A stretch of 64,000 bases of DNA, taken from positions 434,001 through 498,000 of the forward strand of contig CAJNOJ010000013.1 of the NCBI GenBank assembly GCA_905250025.1, given 5' to 3'. The notes below the pieces were generated by a model that was given only the letters and a program-made list of their open reading frames with translations, did not search any database and was not told the origin of the DNA. The position numbers and the translations under genes were made by a program. This DNA is from Adineta ricciae (taxonomy: Eukaryota; Rotifera; Eurotatoria; Adinetida; Adinetidae). Shown in pieces: positions 36,550 to 47,563 of the stretch; within the stretch, counting starts at the first letter, position 1, and each line of letters opens with the position of its first letter.

Positions 36550-37996
36550 ATGATATCGTTAAATGATGCTGCTGTAAGTTAATTTAGAGGACGTTAAACA
36601 TTTAGAATTAATTCTATACTTGATTAGCACAATGCTGAGCAATATTCAGCGTACGTTGAACGACATATGGATGAGCGCCGACAACGTGTTGAACAGCTTG
36701 ATGCCTTTGTGCGCCATCGACTTCGTCTTTATCGAGAAGCACAGAATCACGTTCAACGACAAACCACAAATAAAACGGTACCATTAAATCATCACCTTTC
36801 TAATTCGCCGTACACACTACATTTCTCATATATAGATCGAAGCTGTAACTTTGCCTCCACCACTAGCACCAGCTGACACAGTTGTTGTCCTATCCCAACG
36901 AGCGACCACTCCTTTTCTTCAATCGTCCACATTCTGTCCAAACGAACTAACCAGTCGTGTCCGCCACAGTAAACAACGCTTAGCATCCAAACAACTCGTT
37001 CAGTCTGATAGTCTACCATCCACTGACGATACACCACCTGTTGGAACATGGCTCAATCCTGTTCCAGTAACACTAGTAAGGAAATAAACTCATAAAACTC
37101 TATCCTACACCTGATATGTGCTTTCTTTTTTGTAGCAAACAAATAAGAATGAACAAGAACATCTGTCATCAGGTAATCTATTTTATGATCAAATTCGAAC
37201 AAATGACCGTTGCTTTCTTAGACACGACACTGCGTCGATCGATGAGTGAAAATCAACTTTCCGTGTTTGCATTAAAAGCATTGACGGGTACGAAAATTCC
37301 TTTTGTTTCTCAATAAACTATCTCTACATATAATAGACACTCTGACCGAGGGTTTAACAAGTCTCGAAAATCGAAAACGACTTCAAGCTACACGTGCCTT
37401 GTTCATGACGATTGAACGACGACAAGTAAAGGAAGCTTTACTCCTAAGTAAACAAAACAAAGAAATGCAACGGTGAGGAGTGAAAAAAAATGCAATTCCT
37501 TTCTTTATGCAATACTATTCTTTAGTCTCGTTGAATTAAAAGAAGCAGAACGTTTGCATCAAGAACAATCTCTAGCACAGCAACAAATCTCGCCAATTCC
37601 AAGTAGATTATCAAACATGGACTTCACTCTTATTTTCAAACCATTTTTCTAGATGAAGCTGTCCTTGATGTAAATAGTGCAGATCCGAAGGAACTAGCTC
37701 GTCTTCGACAACAACGTATTCATGACCAAAAACGACGCGAAATCGAACGGTAAGTCGGTACATTCATTCTCATTATCAATCTTCCTGTTTGCAGATATAT
37801 TCGAGCGTTGAAAACAACCCTGCGTGAACGCTGTTCGAATCGTGGAATTCATGTTCCAAATTTATGCTCGTGTCATTCGACAATATGGGAAGCTGATCCG
37901 ATGACATGTTCACAGAACTGTTCATTCTACCAAAATCCTACAGCATTCGCAACATCATTACATAGTCTGTTGACATCGTGTCAAGCTACAAATTAA
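36550..37996 (+). CDS. Coiled-coil protein with Cys-rich C-terminus (CCDC15-like?)
   Basis: Exons 36550-36573, 36628-36777, 36836-37075, 37136-37172, 37222-37287 and three or so more up to 37996 join in phase. The middle is helical and charged (VEQLDAFVRHRLRLYREAQN; RALFMTIERRQVKEALLL; LARLRQQRIHDQKRREIE), typical of a centrosomal or ciliary coiled-coil protein. A Pro-rich segment contains PPVGTWLNP. The last about 50 residues are a Cys-rich module (CSNRG, PNLCSCHSTIWE, MTCSQNCSFYQNP) with conserved-looking spacing. I recall a similar tail in CCDC15-type proteins but cannot verify it. The ATG at 36550 is the first in the open frame that joins cleanly to exon 2. Confidence 0.65.
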
Positions 37997-38141
37997 TACT
38001 TTGAATTCCTTTTTTTGTGTATGAAAAGCAAGAGAAAAAGAATAATTAATAGTTATTAGTATCCAATCGGAAGAATATAATCCGTATTTTTGTTCTGAGT
38101 TTTAGATATAAAATATATTATCTCTTTTTCTCTTTTTGAGC

Positions 38142-38509
38142 ATGGTAAGTTTCATTTCATGAGACAATTTCTTTTCATCTATATTGATCTTTCGTTGAAG
38201 GCTCGAACGAATCTATCTGTTATGCCGGACGTTAATGTATGTCTTCGAGATGCTATGGATGCTATGTTCAATAATGGCAATCAAAATCGATTGGATAATA
38301 CCGATCGTACAATAATGACATCAGAAGAGAATGATGTCATCGTTGATATTGTGAATGATGATGATGATCAACAACCAATGACCGATGCTTTACAATCGAC
38401 AATTAATAAAAGAAAATTGACAAATACAAATATTACGAATCACGAGCAACATAATCATGGTGAAAATGATAATGCAAAACGCATGTGTACAATGAATGGC
38501 TCACATTAA
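38142..38509 (+). CDS. Small unknown protein, start codon alone in exon 1
   Basis: An ATG at 38142 is followed at once by a GTAAGT donor (38145). The matching acceptor (TTGAAG, 38195-38200) leads to an open frame from 38201 to 38509. The joined product is 103 residues: MARTNLSVMPDVNVCLRD, a patch of Asp residues, then Asn/His-rich sequence. No family is recognised. If the intron is not removed, an alternative start at 38159 inside it keeps the same frame. Low-complexity composition lowers confidence. Confidence 0.4.
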
Positions 38510-38722
38510 TATGCTTCTTGACGGAAAAAGGAACAATAACTGACTTTTCAGCTTTGTATTATTCTGTTACGTCTTATCGAGGTAGTTTTTTTTCTATGTA
38601 GTCATATCTAATGTAAATATAGATGTATTCAAAATAAATGTATTGATCAAGTGCAAATAAGGAAACGTCTAACAAGAAAATAAATAAAATAAATAAATGA
38701 GTTTACTCATTTGAAAGAGAAT

Positions 38723-41479
38723 TTAGTCCTCGTCCTCTATATTTTCAACAGCAGTCTTTTTCAGAGTTTTCGAATTGGATGGTAATCCATCATCACACAT
38801 TGAACGCATTCGACTCATAAAACGAAGAAAGGTTGAAATCGGTAATATTCGATGATGACTATGTAGCAGCTCGAATTTCAACGAACGATACATGGACGTT
38901 GAGTTGGCTTTGCACATACTATATAACTCAGATAGCTCCTCGCCATTGATTCCATCACAAAGAGGTACCATCGATACGAGATTCTGCTTGATTAAGAAAT
39001 CTCGAACTTTTGTTTCATTCCAACGTGAAACAGTACTGCCCAAGTTCAGTTTCGTCTCACTTTCCGATTCGAAAGCCATTTCACCTTTATTCTCTTTTTT
39101 AATATCCGCGTCGTCTGCAGCTTTTCTTTCGATTCTAAAATAATCATTTTTCCTCTAGAAGAAAACAAGTTTTCACTATTACTCATTACCTAGCAGATTC
39201 CTTCGCTTCTTTCCTCTTCTTCTTTTGTAACTGTATTTCATTGTCTAATAACCCAATTGCTTTTTCAAATTCATACGTACCAAAATCTATATACAATCGA
39301 GTCCCCAGAATGAAACCCAGCCAGCCATCCGGTGTGTACTCTTTCTTCATCTTTATTGGAACGATGTGCTTCTTTCGATTGAATGCATACTCTGCTTCCG
39401 ATTTACAGTTTGCACTTCGCTTGTATGTTTCCGACATACACATCAGAATGAACTGAGCACCATCCACTGCATTCGCCTAAACACAAATTCATCTTCTCTT
39501 CTTCTCACAGAAATATCATCTCATACCATGGCTTCGATCGTCGATCCATGCATCTGTTCTTGATCAAGCCACACTTTATAACCCAGCTTCTCAGTCAAAT
39601 GATGAAAGATTCGGTGAGCTAGATCCATATCTGCCCACGAGTATGAGATCATCAGATCATACTGTTCCTCCTCTTCTTCTTCTTCTTCTTCTGCCATTTC
39701 GCTCGTTCCATTCTCCTGTGCTCTCTTCTTTTTCTCCTGTTTCTTTCTCTCTTGCTCAGCTTGTTGTTGTTCTTTGAACTTTTCTTCTTTTTCCACTTTC
39801 CAAATGAAACCATCGGCTGCTTTTTCGAGGGTAGGATTCTTGTGTTGTTTCGCATGCTGAAGTATATGGTGAACTCTGGTAGTGAGTTTGGTATCTTGCT
39901 GAAAAGACGTGACAATATCCGGATTATCAAATGTGGACAGCCAGAGAATTTCTAGAGCGTCTTCCAATTGATTTGTTGATTGTTTTTCTGGATCTCCATC
40001 TCGGACAAACAAGACGAGATTTTCGAGACCACCTTGTTTGATAATTTCTTTCTTCACTTCCTCGTGCTGCATCAAACCTATAATAGAATATTTAAGAATA
40101 CATTGATCCGTATTACACTTATAGTACCTTTCAGAGTCGACAATGTATTATCGAGATTTGGATTGTATTCTTGTATATTTAATTGTTTCAGTTGATCAAC
40201 GAAGATTGCAGTCATTTCACTCGGATTCTCGTTGATCTCTTTTTCGTCCATAATTTCAGCAAGAATTCCAAATGCTGCTTTGCGTTGCTCGCTGTTCTCT
40301 GTCGATGCAAATGCCTTGATGGTCGAAGTCAGTTCACGTTTCTTGATGATGGCACGAATGTCAGGAGTTTTGGAAAGATCATGAAGTGCTTGCAGTGTGA
40401 CGAGAACCAATGGTTGATCTTGTGGATCCGTTGTGAGTTGAGTTTTCAAGATGGTGATAAGGTGATCGACAATGTAGTTGGCATGTTTGTCGAAGGAGGC
40501 GAGATTATGAATAGTGAGAAGTTGATGGCATCGCTCGAAGATATAAGCAAACGATACAGGCGTAAAAGGTGGTGGATTATCAGCAGCTTGTTCAAGTCGT
40601 TTTAACAACTCATCATAAACATGTTGAAGTACAGCACTCGTTTTAGGTCGGTCGGATGAAAGTTGTAATGGGGTCGAAACGAAAGGTACATATTCCCAGC
40701 AAGTATACAGAAGAAAACGATCTATATCAGAAAGCTTTTGACCATTTTGAAGTTGTCGTATTGCCTGAAGATAATCATAGGAATCGAGGCAATTCATGAC
40801 CACTAAATTGAATCATTTCTTAGTTTATCACATATGAACAGATCAACTTACGATCATCAATCAATTGCTGATTTCGTTCCATACTATAATAAAATGGGCA
40901 ACCTTGTAGTAATCTTATTGTCAGTAGACCCAGCGTACATATATTAGGATCGTCATTTATCTCTGGTTTATTGAGAACAATATCATCTACTTGTTCTTGT
41001 ACAAGAAAAAGAAAGCGTTTTGTCGCCAGTATGTCTCGTATCTTTATACGATTCTCTTCAGGATTGGTTACAGTTGCTTGTTCAGCCGCATGGACAAATA
41101 TGATTGTAATTTTCAAGAATATATCTGTCTCTTGAATATTTAATCGTTGGTTCGCACTTCTCCAATTACCTAATATATCAACAAGCATCTGATGCAAAAA
41201 CGACATCAACGGATGATAGAGAACTCGAGGATCAAGTAGCTTATAAGGTGATATGACGATAACAGCATCGGTTATCTGTTCAACAGCATCTAAAAAGATG
41301 TTCGTGGTTGCTTTTCCACTTTTCTCCATTTGTTCAAATTCAACTAAAAATTGATTAAACATAGCGCAAATATCATTCGACGTCAAATCGTGTTCTATAG
41401 AATCTTGCCGAATAGCAGCCCAGTTCTTTTGATTGACCATGATCGGTGTTGAGGGTGATGTCGGATGTTCAGTTGTCAT
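38723..41479 (-). CDS. ARM-repeat / TIR / SAM protein, copy A
   Basis: A SARM1-like building set in a different order. The N-terminal two thirds (41479 to about 39750) are helical ARM/HEAT-like repeats (for example FVDQLKQLNIQEYNPNLDNT). A basic then Glu-rich linker follows. The TIR domain begins YDLMISYSWADMDLAHRIF and contains YKVWLDQEQM, FILMCMSETYKRSANCK and CKSEAEYAFNRKKHIVPI. Counting back from IVPI, a Glu falls where SARM1 has its NADase Glu, so NAD cleavage is possible. A C-terminal SAM-like domain has WNETKVRDFLIKQNL and CDGINGEELSELYSM. Exon joins are near 40848/40802, 40129/40079, 39530/39478 and 39190/39131. It lies in tandem with copy B upstream. SARM1 itself is ARM-SAM-SAM-TIR, so this is not a simple orthologue. 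Confidence 0.85.
39301..39939 (-). repeat. Near-identical tract 1 of copy A (TIR region)
   Basis: This 639-bp stretch matches 43455-44093 of copy B at the same length, with about five base differences by eye, and includes the TIR intron. Identity falls off sharply at both ends. Confidence 0.9.
40126..40545 (-). repeat. Near-identical tract 2 of copy A (ARM region)
   Basis: This 420-bp stretch matches 44290-44709 of copy B with only scattered changes. It is separated from tract 1 by diverged sequence except for a conserved run of about 40 bp near 40037-40078. Confidence 0.88.
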
Positions 41480-42875
41480 CTCGATTAAGTCAAGTATTAA
41501 AGTATGACTACTTTAAAGTCTAAAATAGACGATATATTTTTTTAGAACATAATAATGAGAAAAAGAAGCAGTGAAGAAAATATCTAAATTTTGTTTTTGA
41601 TCACGGTGTTTACTCGCACCTCTAATCGATTCGGATGAGTGCAATTCGTTGGTATACCAACCAGAACAACAGATAGGCAAACTAGTAGAGGCACATTGCT
41701 CACAGTATCGTCAAGGTATGTATCACGTGTTTATACAGTCCCGATTGAGAGCGAATGAGTCTTTAGCAAAGAATATCAAAAACATGATGTTTTTCGCTCT
41801 GATTACGTATTAGCAATCTGCCTCGACGCATGAAACAAAATAAGAAGCTAAAGAAATCATAAAAGAGCATGAAAACAGTGGTACAATTAGTACCTCAAGC
41901 ATTTCTTGTACATATTCGATAAAATATTGCCGTTTTATTTCAGTCAAGATAATGATTTTCTCCAAAAAAAACAACCAATCGTACATTTTGAAAACAACAT
42001 GTTTTCCAAAGTGATCAATGTGATACAGCTTTTCTAACTTGCAAATAACGCGTTAGTTTATCACAATGCCATGATCATCGATTACGAAAACCGATTCATG
42101 GTGAGAAAATCAATACTATTTTACTACTCATAATTGCTTCGTTTTCACTTTCACCGACAAAACATTATTCTCAAACTGAAGAAGTCATAATTGCAGCAGT
42201 GTTATTCGAGCCTTTCTCGTCGATATATTATTCACGCGCGAGAATCGTCTATTTTCATTTAAATTACACCAAGTTATAATTGTTAGTTACGGATGAAAGC
42301 TCGTACGAGAAAATTTAGATAACAATGATGAATAATCATGAAAATAATATGTCACATCAAATTGTCGAAAAAACCCAATTAAGCACAATCATCATCAGTG
42401 ATACCTATGTCAAGTGTACGATTACATATCTGAATGACGCAGTTGATAGTCATAGAACTGAACATCGGTTGTCAAAAATCATCGCTTCTCCGATACTTTC
42501 GTGCATACAGCACTTCATATGCGACGATATGACAACAATAGATAAAATACGAGAAAAGATACGCACCTGGAAGAAATACAATGAAAATTGAGGTAACATG
42601 GGATATATAGGTGGCCGTATTTTATGTACTTGTTCGATTATTGTGAAAATTAAAATTACCTAATCCAAGTTGAGTATAACAAGAATAAGATGACATTTCA
42701 GATTGGGTACAAAATTCAGCGAAAAAAACAGTATTATCTTTTTCGGATAGTCAAGACTCATGATTGACAATAACAAAAGCTGCAAAAAATATCTATTCGT
42801 TTACAAATTTTATATAAATACAAGAAAATATATCGTAGATATTTTCTTTAAAACGAAAAAAATATTTCCGCTAGT
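41480..42875. other. Spacer between the two ARM-TIR genes
   Basis: About 1.4 kb, AT-rich. It holds the promoter of copy A and the 3' UTR of copy B. One plus-strand frame of 88 codons (42325-42591) is described separately. No transposon ends or target duplications were seen. Confidence 0.5.
42325..42591 (+). CDS. Possible small ORF, unrecognised
   Basis: An 88-codon frame that opens MMNNHENNMSHQIVEK and closes IREKIRTWKKYNEN. Composition is protein-like and it lies on the strand opposite the flanking ARM-TIR genes. There is no family match and no clear splice or promoter signal. It may be chance. Confidence 0.2.
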   Translation: MMNNHENNMSHQIVEKTQLSTIIISDTYVKCTITYLNDAVDSHRTEHRLSKIIASPILSCIQHFICDDMTTIDKIREKIRTWKKYNEN

Positions 42876-45610
42876 CTAATCAGCGTCATCTAAACATTCT
42901 GCTACCTGTCTATCACATGCGAATGTATCTAAAGGTAGACCGTTATCACAAATAGTACGTAAACGATCGATAAAGTGTAGGTACGTGGCAATTGTCAAAA
43001 CTTTATCGTGTAACCTTAACAGTTCGGATTTTAACGAACGATACATTGATACAGAATCGAGCTTACACATTGCATATAATTCAACTAATTCTCGCCCATT
43101 AATAGCACCAAAAAGCGGCAATACATCCGATAATTCTGTTTGTATAAGAAAAGTTCGAACATCAGTTGTAGTCCAGTTTGAAATATTTTTCGTATCTAAC
43201 GGTTCTGTGGTTTCATTCTGATGACTTTGAAATTCTTCTTCCATAAACTTCGTTTTCTCATCAACAGTGTTAACTACCACGTTCGTTCTAAAACCAGACA
43301 ATTCTGTACGTTTACGAGACAAATTCTACATAAGATTATTTACTTAGTATCTTGTGTTGCTTCCTTTTTTGTCTTCTTCTGCAACTGTATCTCATTATGT
43401 AACAGCTCTGTGGCTTTCTCGAACTCGTGTTCACCAAAATCTATGTACATTCGAGTCCCCAGAATGAAACCCAGCCAGCCATCCGGTGTGTACTCTTTCT
43501 TCATCTTTATTGGAACGATGTGCTTCTTTCGATTGAATGCATACTCTGCTTCCGATTTACAGTTTGCACTTCGCTTGTATGTTTCCGACATACACATCAG
43601 AATGAACTGAGCACCATCCACTGCATTCGCCTAAACACAAATTCATCTTCTCTTCTTCTCACAGAAATATCATCTCATACCATGGCTTCGATCGTCGATC
43701 CATGCATCTGTTCTTGATCAAGCCACACTTTATAACCCAGCTTCTCAGTCAAATGATGAAAGATTCGGTGAGCTAGATCCATATCTGCCCACGAGTATGA
43801 GATCATCAGATCATACTGTTCCTCCTCTTCTTCTTCTTCCTCTTCTGCCATTTCGCTCGTTCCATTCTCCTGTGCTCTCTTCTTTTTCTCCTGTTTCTTT
43901 CTCTCTTGCTCAGCTTGTTGTTGTTCTTTGAACTTTTCTTCTTTTTCCACTTTCCAAATGAAACCATCGGCTGCTTTTTCGAGGGTGGGATTCTTGTGTT
44001 GTTTCGCATGCTGAAGTATATCGTGAACTCTGGTAGTGAGTTTGGTATCTTGCTGAAAAGACTTGACAATATCCGGATTATCAAATGTGGACATCCAAAG
44101 CACTTTGAGAGCATTTTCTAGTTGATTATCAGTTTGCTTCTCTTCATCGCCATCAACCAGAAACGAAACAATTTTGTCTAAGCCACCTTGTTTGATAATT
44201 TCTTTCTTCACTTCCTCGTGCTGTATCAATACTGTAACGAGAATCAAAATGAATACGACAAGCTTGGCAGTTTTCGCTCAATCGAGTTTACCTTTCAGAG
44301 TCGACAACGTATTATCGAGATTTGGATTGTATTCTTGTATATTTAATTGTTTCAGTTGATCAACGAAGATTGCAGTCATTTCACTCGGATTCTCGTTGAT
44401 CTCTTTTTCGTCCATGATCTCAGCAAGAATTCCAAACGCTACTTTGCGTTGCTCGCTGTTCTCTGTCGATGCAAATGCCTTGATGGTCGAAGTCAGTTCA
44501 CGTTTCTTGATGATGGCACGAATGTCAGGAGTTTTGGAAAGATCATGAAGTGCTTGCAGTGTGACGAGAACCAATGGTTGATCTTGTGGATCCGTTGTGA
44601 GTTGAGTTTTCAAGATGATGATGAGGCGATCGACAATGTAGTTGGCATGTTTGTCGAAGGAGGCGAGATTATGAATAGTGAGAAGTTGATGGCATCGTTC
44701 GAAGATATATGTAAGTGATGGTGGCGCAATAGAAATTAATTCATCAATGGCATATTCTAATCGTGTTATAAGTTCATCGACCAGATAGTACACGAGGTCA
44801 ATTTCATGTATTGAAATCGAATAATTTTCTTTAGTTAAAGATCTGGAAGATAAATACTGCCAACATGTAAGAAACAAAAAATAATCCACATCGGTCAACG
44901 CTTGACCATGTTGTAATCGAAGCACAATTTGTCTATAATCGTATGAATCAAGACTATTCATGATTACTAAATTGAACAATAGATCAAATATTTCCTGACT
45001 AGATGCGAAATCACTTACGATCATTGATTAATCTTTGATTTTTGCCTAAATTATAATAGAATGGCGAACCTTGTAGTAACTTGATAGTAAGTAAACCTAC
45101 TGCCCATACGTTCGGATCTTCGTCTGAATCTTGTTTATTCAATACGATTCCATCGATTTGTTCCCGAACTTTGAAGAGTAATTGTTTCGTCGTTAGTAGG
45201 TCTTTTTTCGTTTTCTCATTTTCATTTACATTCGGCATAAATGCTTGTTCAGCTGCATGGACAAACGTAAGGACGATCTTCAATAAAATATCCGTTTCTT
45301 GAATATTGATTCGTAATTGTGACATGCACCAATTATCCAGTATGGTTATAAGCAGTTGCTGAATAAAGTGCATCAACGGATGATTGAGAACTTTGGGATC
45401 GAGTAATTTGTATGGTAAAATCGATAGAACGGCATCGATGATGTCTTCTACAGCATCGAGAAATAATTTCGTTGTTGCATGACCACTCTTTTCCATTCGC
45501 TCGAATTCAATTAAGAATTGATTAAACATGGTACAAATATCATTCGAAGAGAGTTCATCGTGAATTCTATCATGTTGAATGGCAATTAAATTCGCTGGTT
45601 TCACTATCAT
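42876..45610 (-). CDS. ARM-repeat / TIR / SAM protein, copy B
   Basis: The same exon layout as copy A. It starts at 45610 (MIVKPANLIAIQHDRI). The ARM-like region has FERCHQLLTIHNLASF and ALHDLSKTPDIRAIIKK, shared exactly with copy A. The TIR domain keeps YDLMISYSWADMDL and CKSEAEYAF with the candidate catalytic Glu. The C-terminal SAM-like domain (WTTTDVRTFLIQTEL; FGAINGRELVELYAM) is clearly diverged from copy A. The first ARM exons are also diverged. Identity with A is concentrated in two long tracts (43455-44093 and 44290-44709) that include an intron, so the two genes are mosaic paralogues. Confidence 0.85.
43455..44093 (-). repeat. Near-identical tract 1 of copy B (TIR region)
   Basis: Partner of 39301-39939. 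The intron inside it is also identical, which purifying selection on protein would not produce. Confidence 0.9.
44290..44709 (-). repeat. Near-identical tract 2 of copy B (ARM region)
   Basis: Partner of 40126-40545; the constant offset of 4,164 bp shows no indels within it. Confidence 0.88.
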
Positions 45611-46337
45611 TGAAACGCTTTTGTTTCGATACGAGAAACTATATGTTTGTCACTGATCTTGTCTAGTAAGACGTGCTCGTCGTCTGACTGAAAGAACGAG
45701 AAGGTTGATTTGAAGAGAAATGAAGCGCAATAAATATGAATGTTTCACTGATTAGTGACGAACGCTTGTTTTGCTTTGATTGAAGACGTCAATATATTTT
45801 AATAATAGAACGAACATATCTACAAATTTACCTGGAACTAGTTCTTTTCAGTTTTAAATGAAAAGATTTCGTGTTCAATAAACCTGTTGACGACGACTTG
45901 AAACCAAAGACAATGAAAACGTTTTTTTTTATTCTCCTTATGCTTACGAAAAAAAAAAGATGACATGCGTAGCTAATATGTTGTCCTTCAATTACAACAT
46001 TTAGCTGTAATTAAGAGTCTCATTCGTTTTATAAGGTCAATAAAAAACATTCGTTTGTGTCTATTAACTATTCTAGACATTAAATAAAAACCATGTAATG
46101 ATACTCCAACAATGAAGTCACTGCACTACTTAACGTTGATCGATGAATGAATTCCTTTTCATGGCCAGACGGAGCCTTGATCTTCCCACTGGTTTAATGA
46201 AATTTCTTTATCCGTCTCATCGGCTTACTCCAAACAGATAATTAAGTGTAAATGGAGTTCTTAGTATTCCAATATAATAAATTTCGAACGTAGACAAACA
46301 TAACACAACAAAGTCAAAACAGATAATTGCTTTTGCA
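45611..46337. other. Intergenic between ARM-TIR copy B and stomatin
   Basis: AT-rich, with stops in all frames. It contains the copy B promoter and the stomatin 3' UTR. A homopolymer-rich stretch lies at 45920-45960. No gene supported. Confidence 0.5.
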
Positions 46338-47563
46338 TTAAATACTCGTTGCTGCTTGGGGTGAAGCAAGTGTTTCTGTAACCATCACTGAATGATGATT
46401 AGCTGGTCTGAGCGATGTGGTTGTCGGTTTAGGTAGAAATGCGTTTGGATCAAGAGAGCATTTTTGAAAAAATGAAAATATGTCAATTGGTAAAGGAAAA
46501 ACAATCGTTGAGTTTTGTTCAGTCGCAATACCATTCAAGGTTTGAAGATAACGTAATTGCATTGCACAAGGAGATTGAGAAAGAATATCGGCTGCTTCTT
46601 TTAACGCTCGTGATGCTTTAAATTCACCTTCACTAACAATAATCTAGGAATGAGAAAGGAAAACAACAAACTAGGAGACGATCATAACTGTAAGATTACT
46701 TTGGCCCGCGCTTCTCGTGCTGCTTCCGCCTCTGCGGCCATAATACGTTGTAACATTTTTGGTAGACGTACATCTTTGATTTCTACCCGTTCAACTTTAA
46801 TACCCCAATTCGCTGTGGCTTCATCCAAGCATATACGCATCGCTCTGGAAACGGCACCACGATCACAAAGTAATTCCGACAATAACCGCGTGCCAAGGAC
46901 ATTTCGTAATGATGTTTGTGCAAGAAGACGTGTTGATTCTTGTGCATATTCAACATTAGCAACTGATACTGTTGGATTGAACACACGGTAATAGACGACT
47001 GCGTCAACTGCAACTGTAACACTATCACGTGTTAGGACTTCCTGTGGTGGTACGTCAAACGAAACCGTACGCATATCGACAAGATGAATGGTATCAATAC
47101 ATGGTAATATAAAACACATACCAGGACCACGTACGGAATTACTTGTTAGACGACCTAAACGAAATATGACTGCACGTTCATATTCTTGAATAATCTTCAG
47201 AGTGAGAAAGAGTGAAAATGGAAACAAAAGTATAATAAGACACCATGAACCAAGAATCAATGCTGTTTCACATATGGTGCGTTTAGTATCACGAATATCT
47301 TCTCCTATAACGTAGGGCACATCATATTTCGACCATAGACGACGTATACTTGATCGTGTCTGCTTCAATAAAACATCATCACGACGACGATCATCAAATA
47401 TAGCCGATATTGATGATTTTCGTGATAAACGTGATGACAGAGGCACTGTTGGTAGTAATGATTCTTGAGGTGACAACATTTGTTGTGATGGTGGTAGTGG
47501 TTGTTCATTAGCAGTTTCGTTCAGAAAAACTTCATTCGAGGAACTGTGTCGAGATGGACCCAT
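46338..47563 (-). CDS. Stomatin / MEC-2 family membrane scaffold
   Basis: A monotopic membrane protein of the SPFH/PHB superfamily that organises channels and cholesterol-rich membrane. Exons 47563-46700 and 46643-46338 join in phase to 389 residues. The N-terminal 100 residues are Ser-rich and poorly conserved. The hydrophobic hairpin ([19 protein letters not shown]) is followed by [43 protein letters not shown] and [13 protein letters not shown], all typical of the PHB domain. After the splice come [17 protein letters not shown] and [11 protein letters not shown], the oligomerisation helices. The ATG at 47563 is preferred to the one at 47620 because a TTCTAG acceptor lies between them, so the upstream part is probably intron or 5' UTR. 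Confidence 0.9.

Noticed and set aside
39752-44718. Several plus-strand frames of 70-140 codons over the ARM-TIR genes
   Set aside because: They repeat in both copies because they are shadows of the conserved coding sequence on the minus strand; they have no domains of their own.
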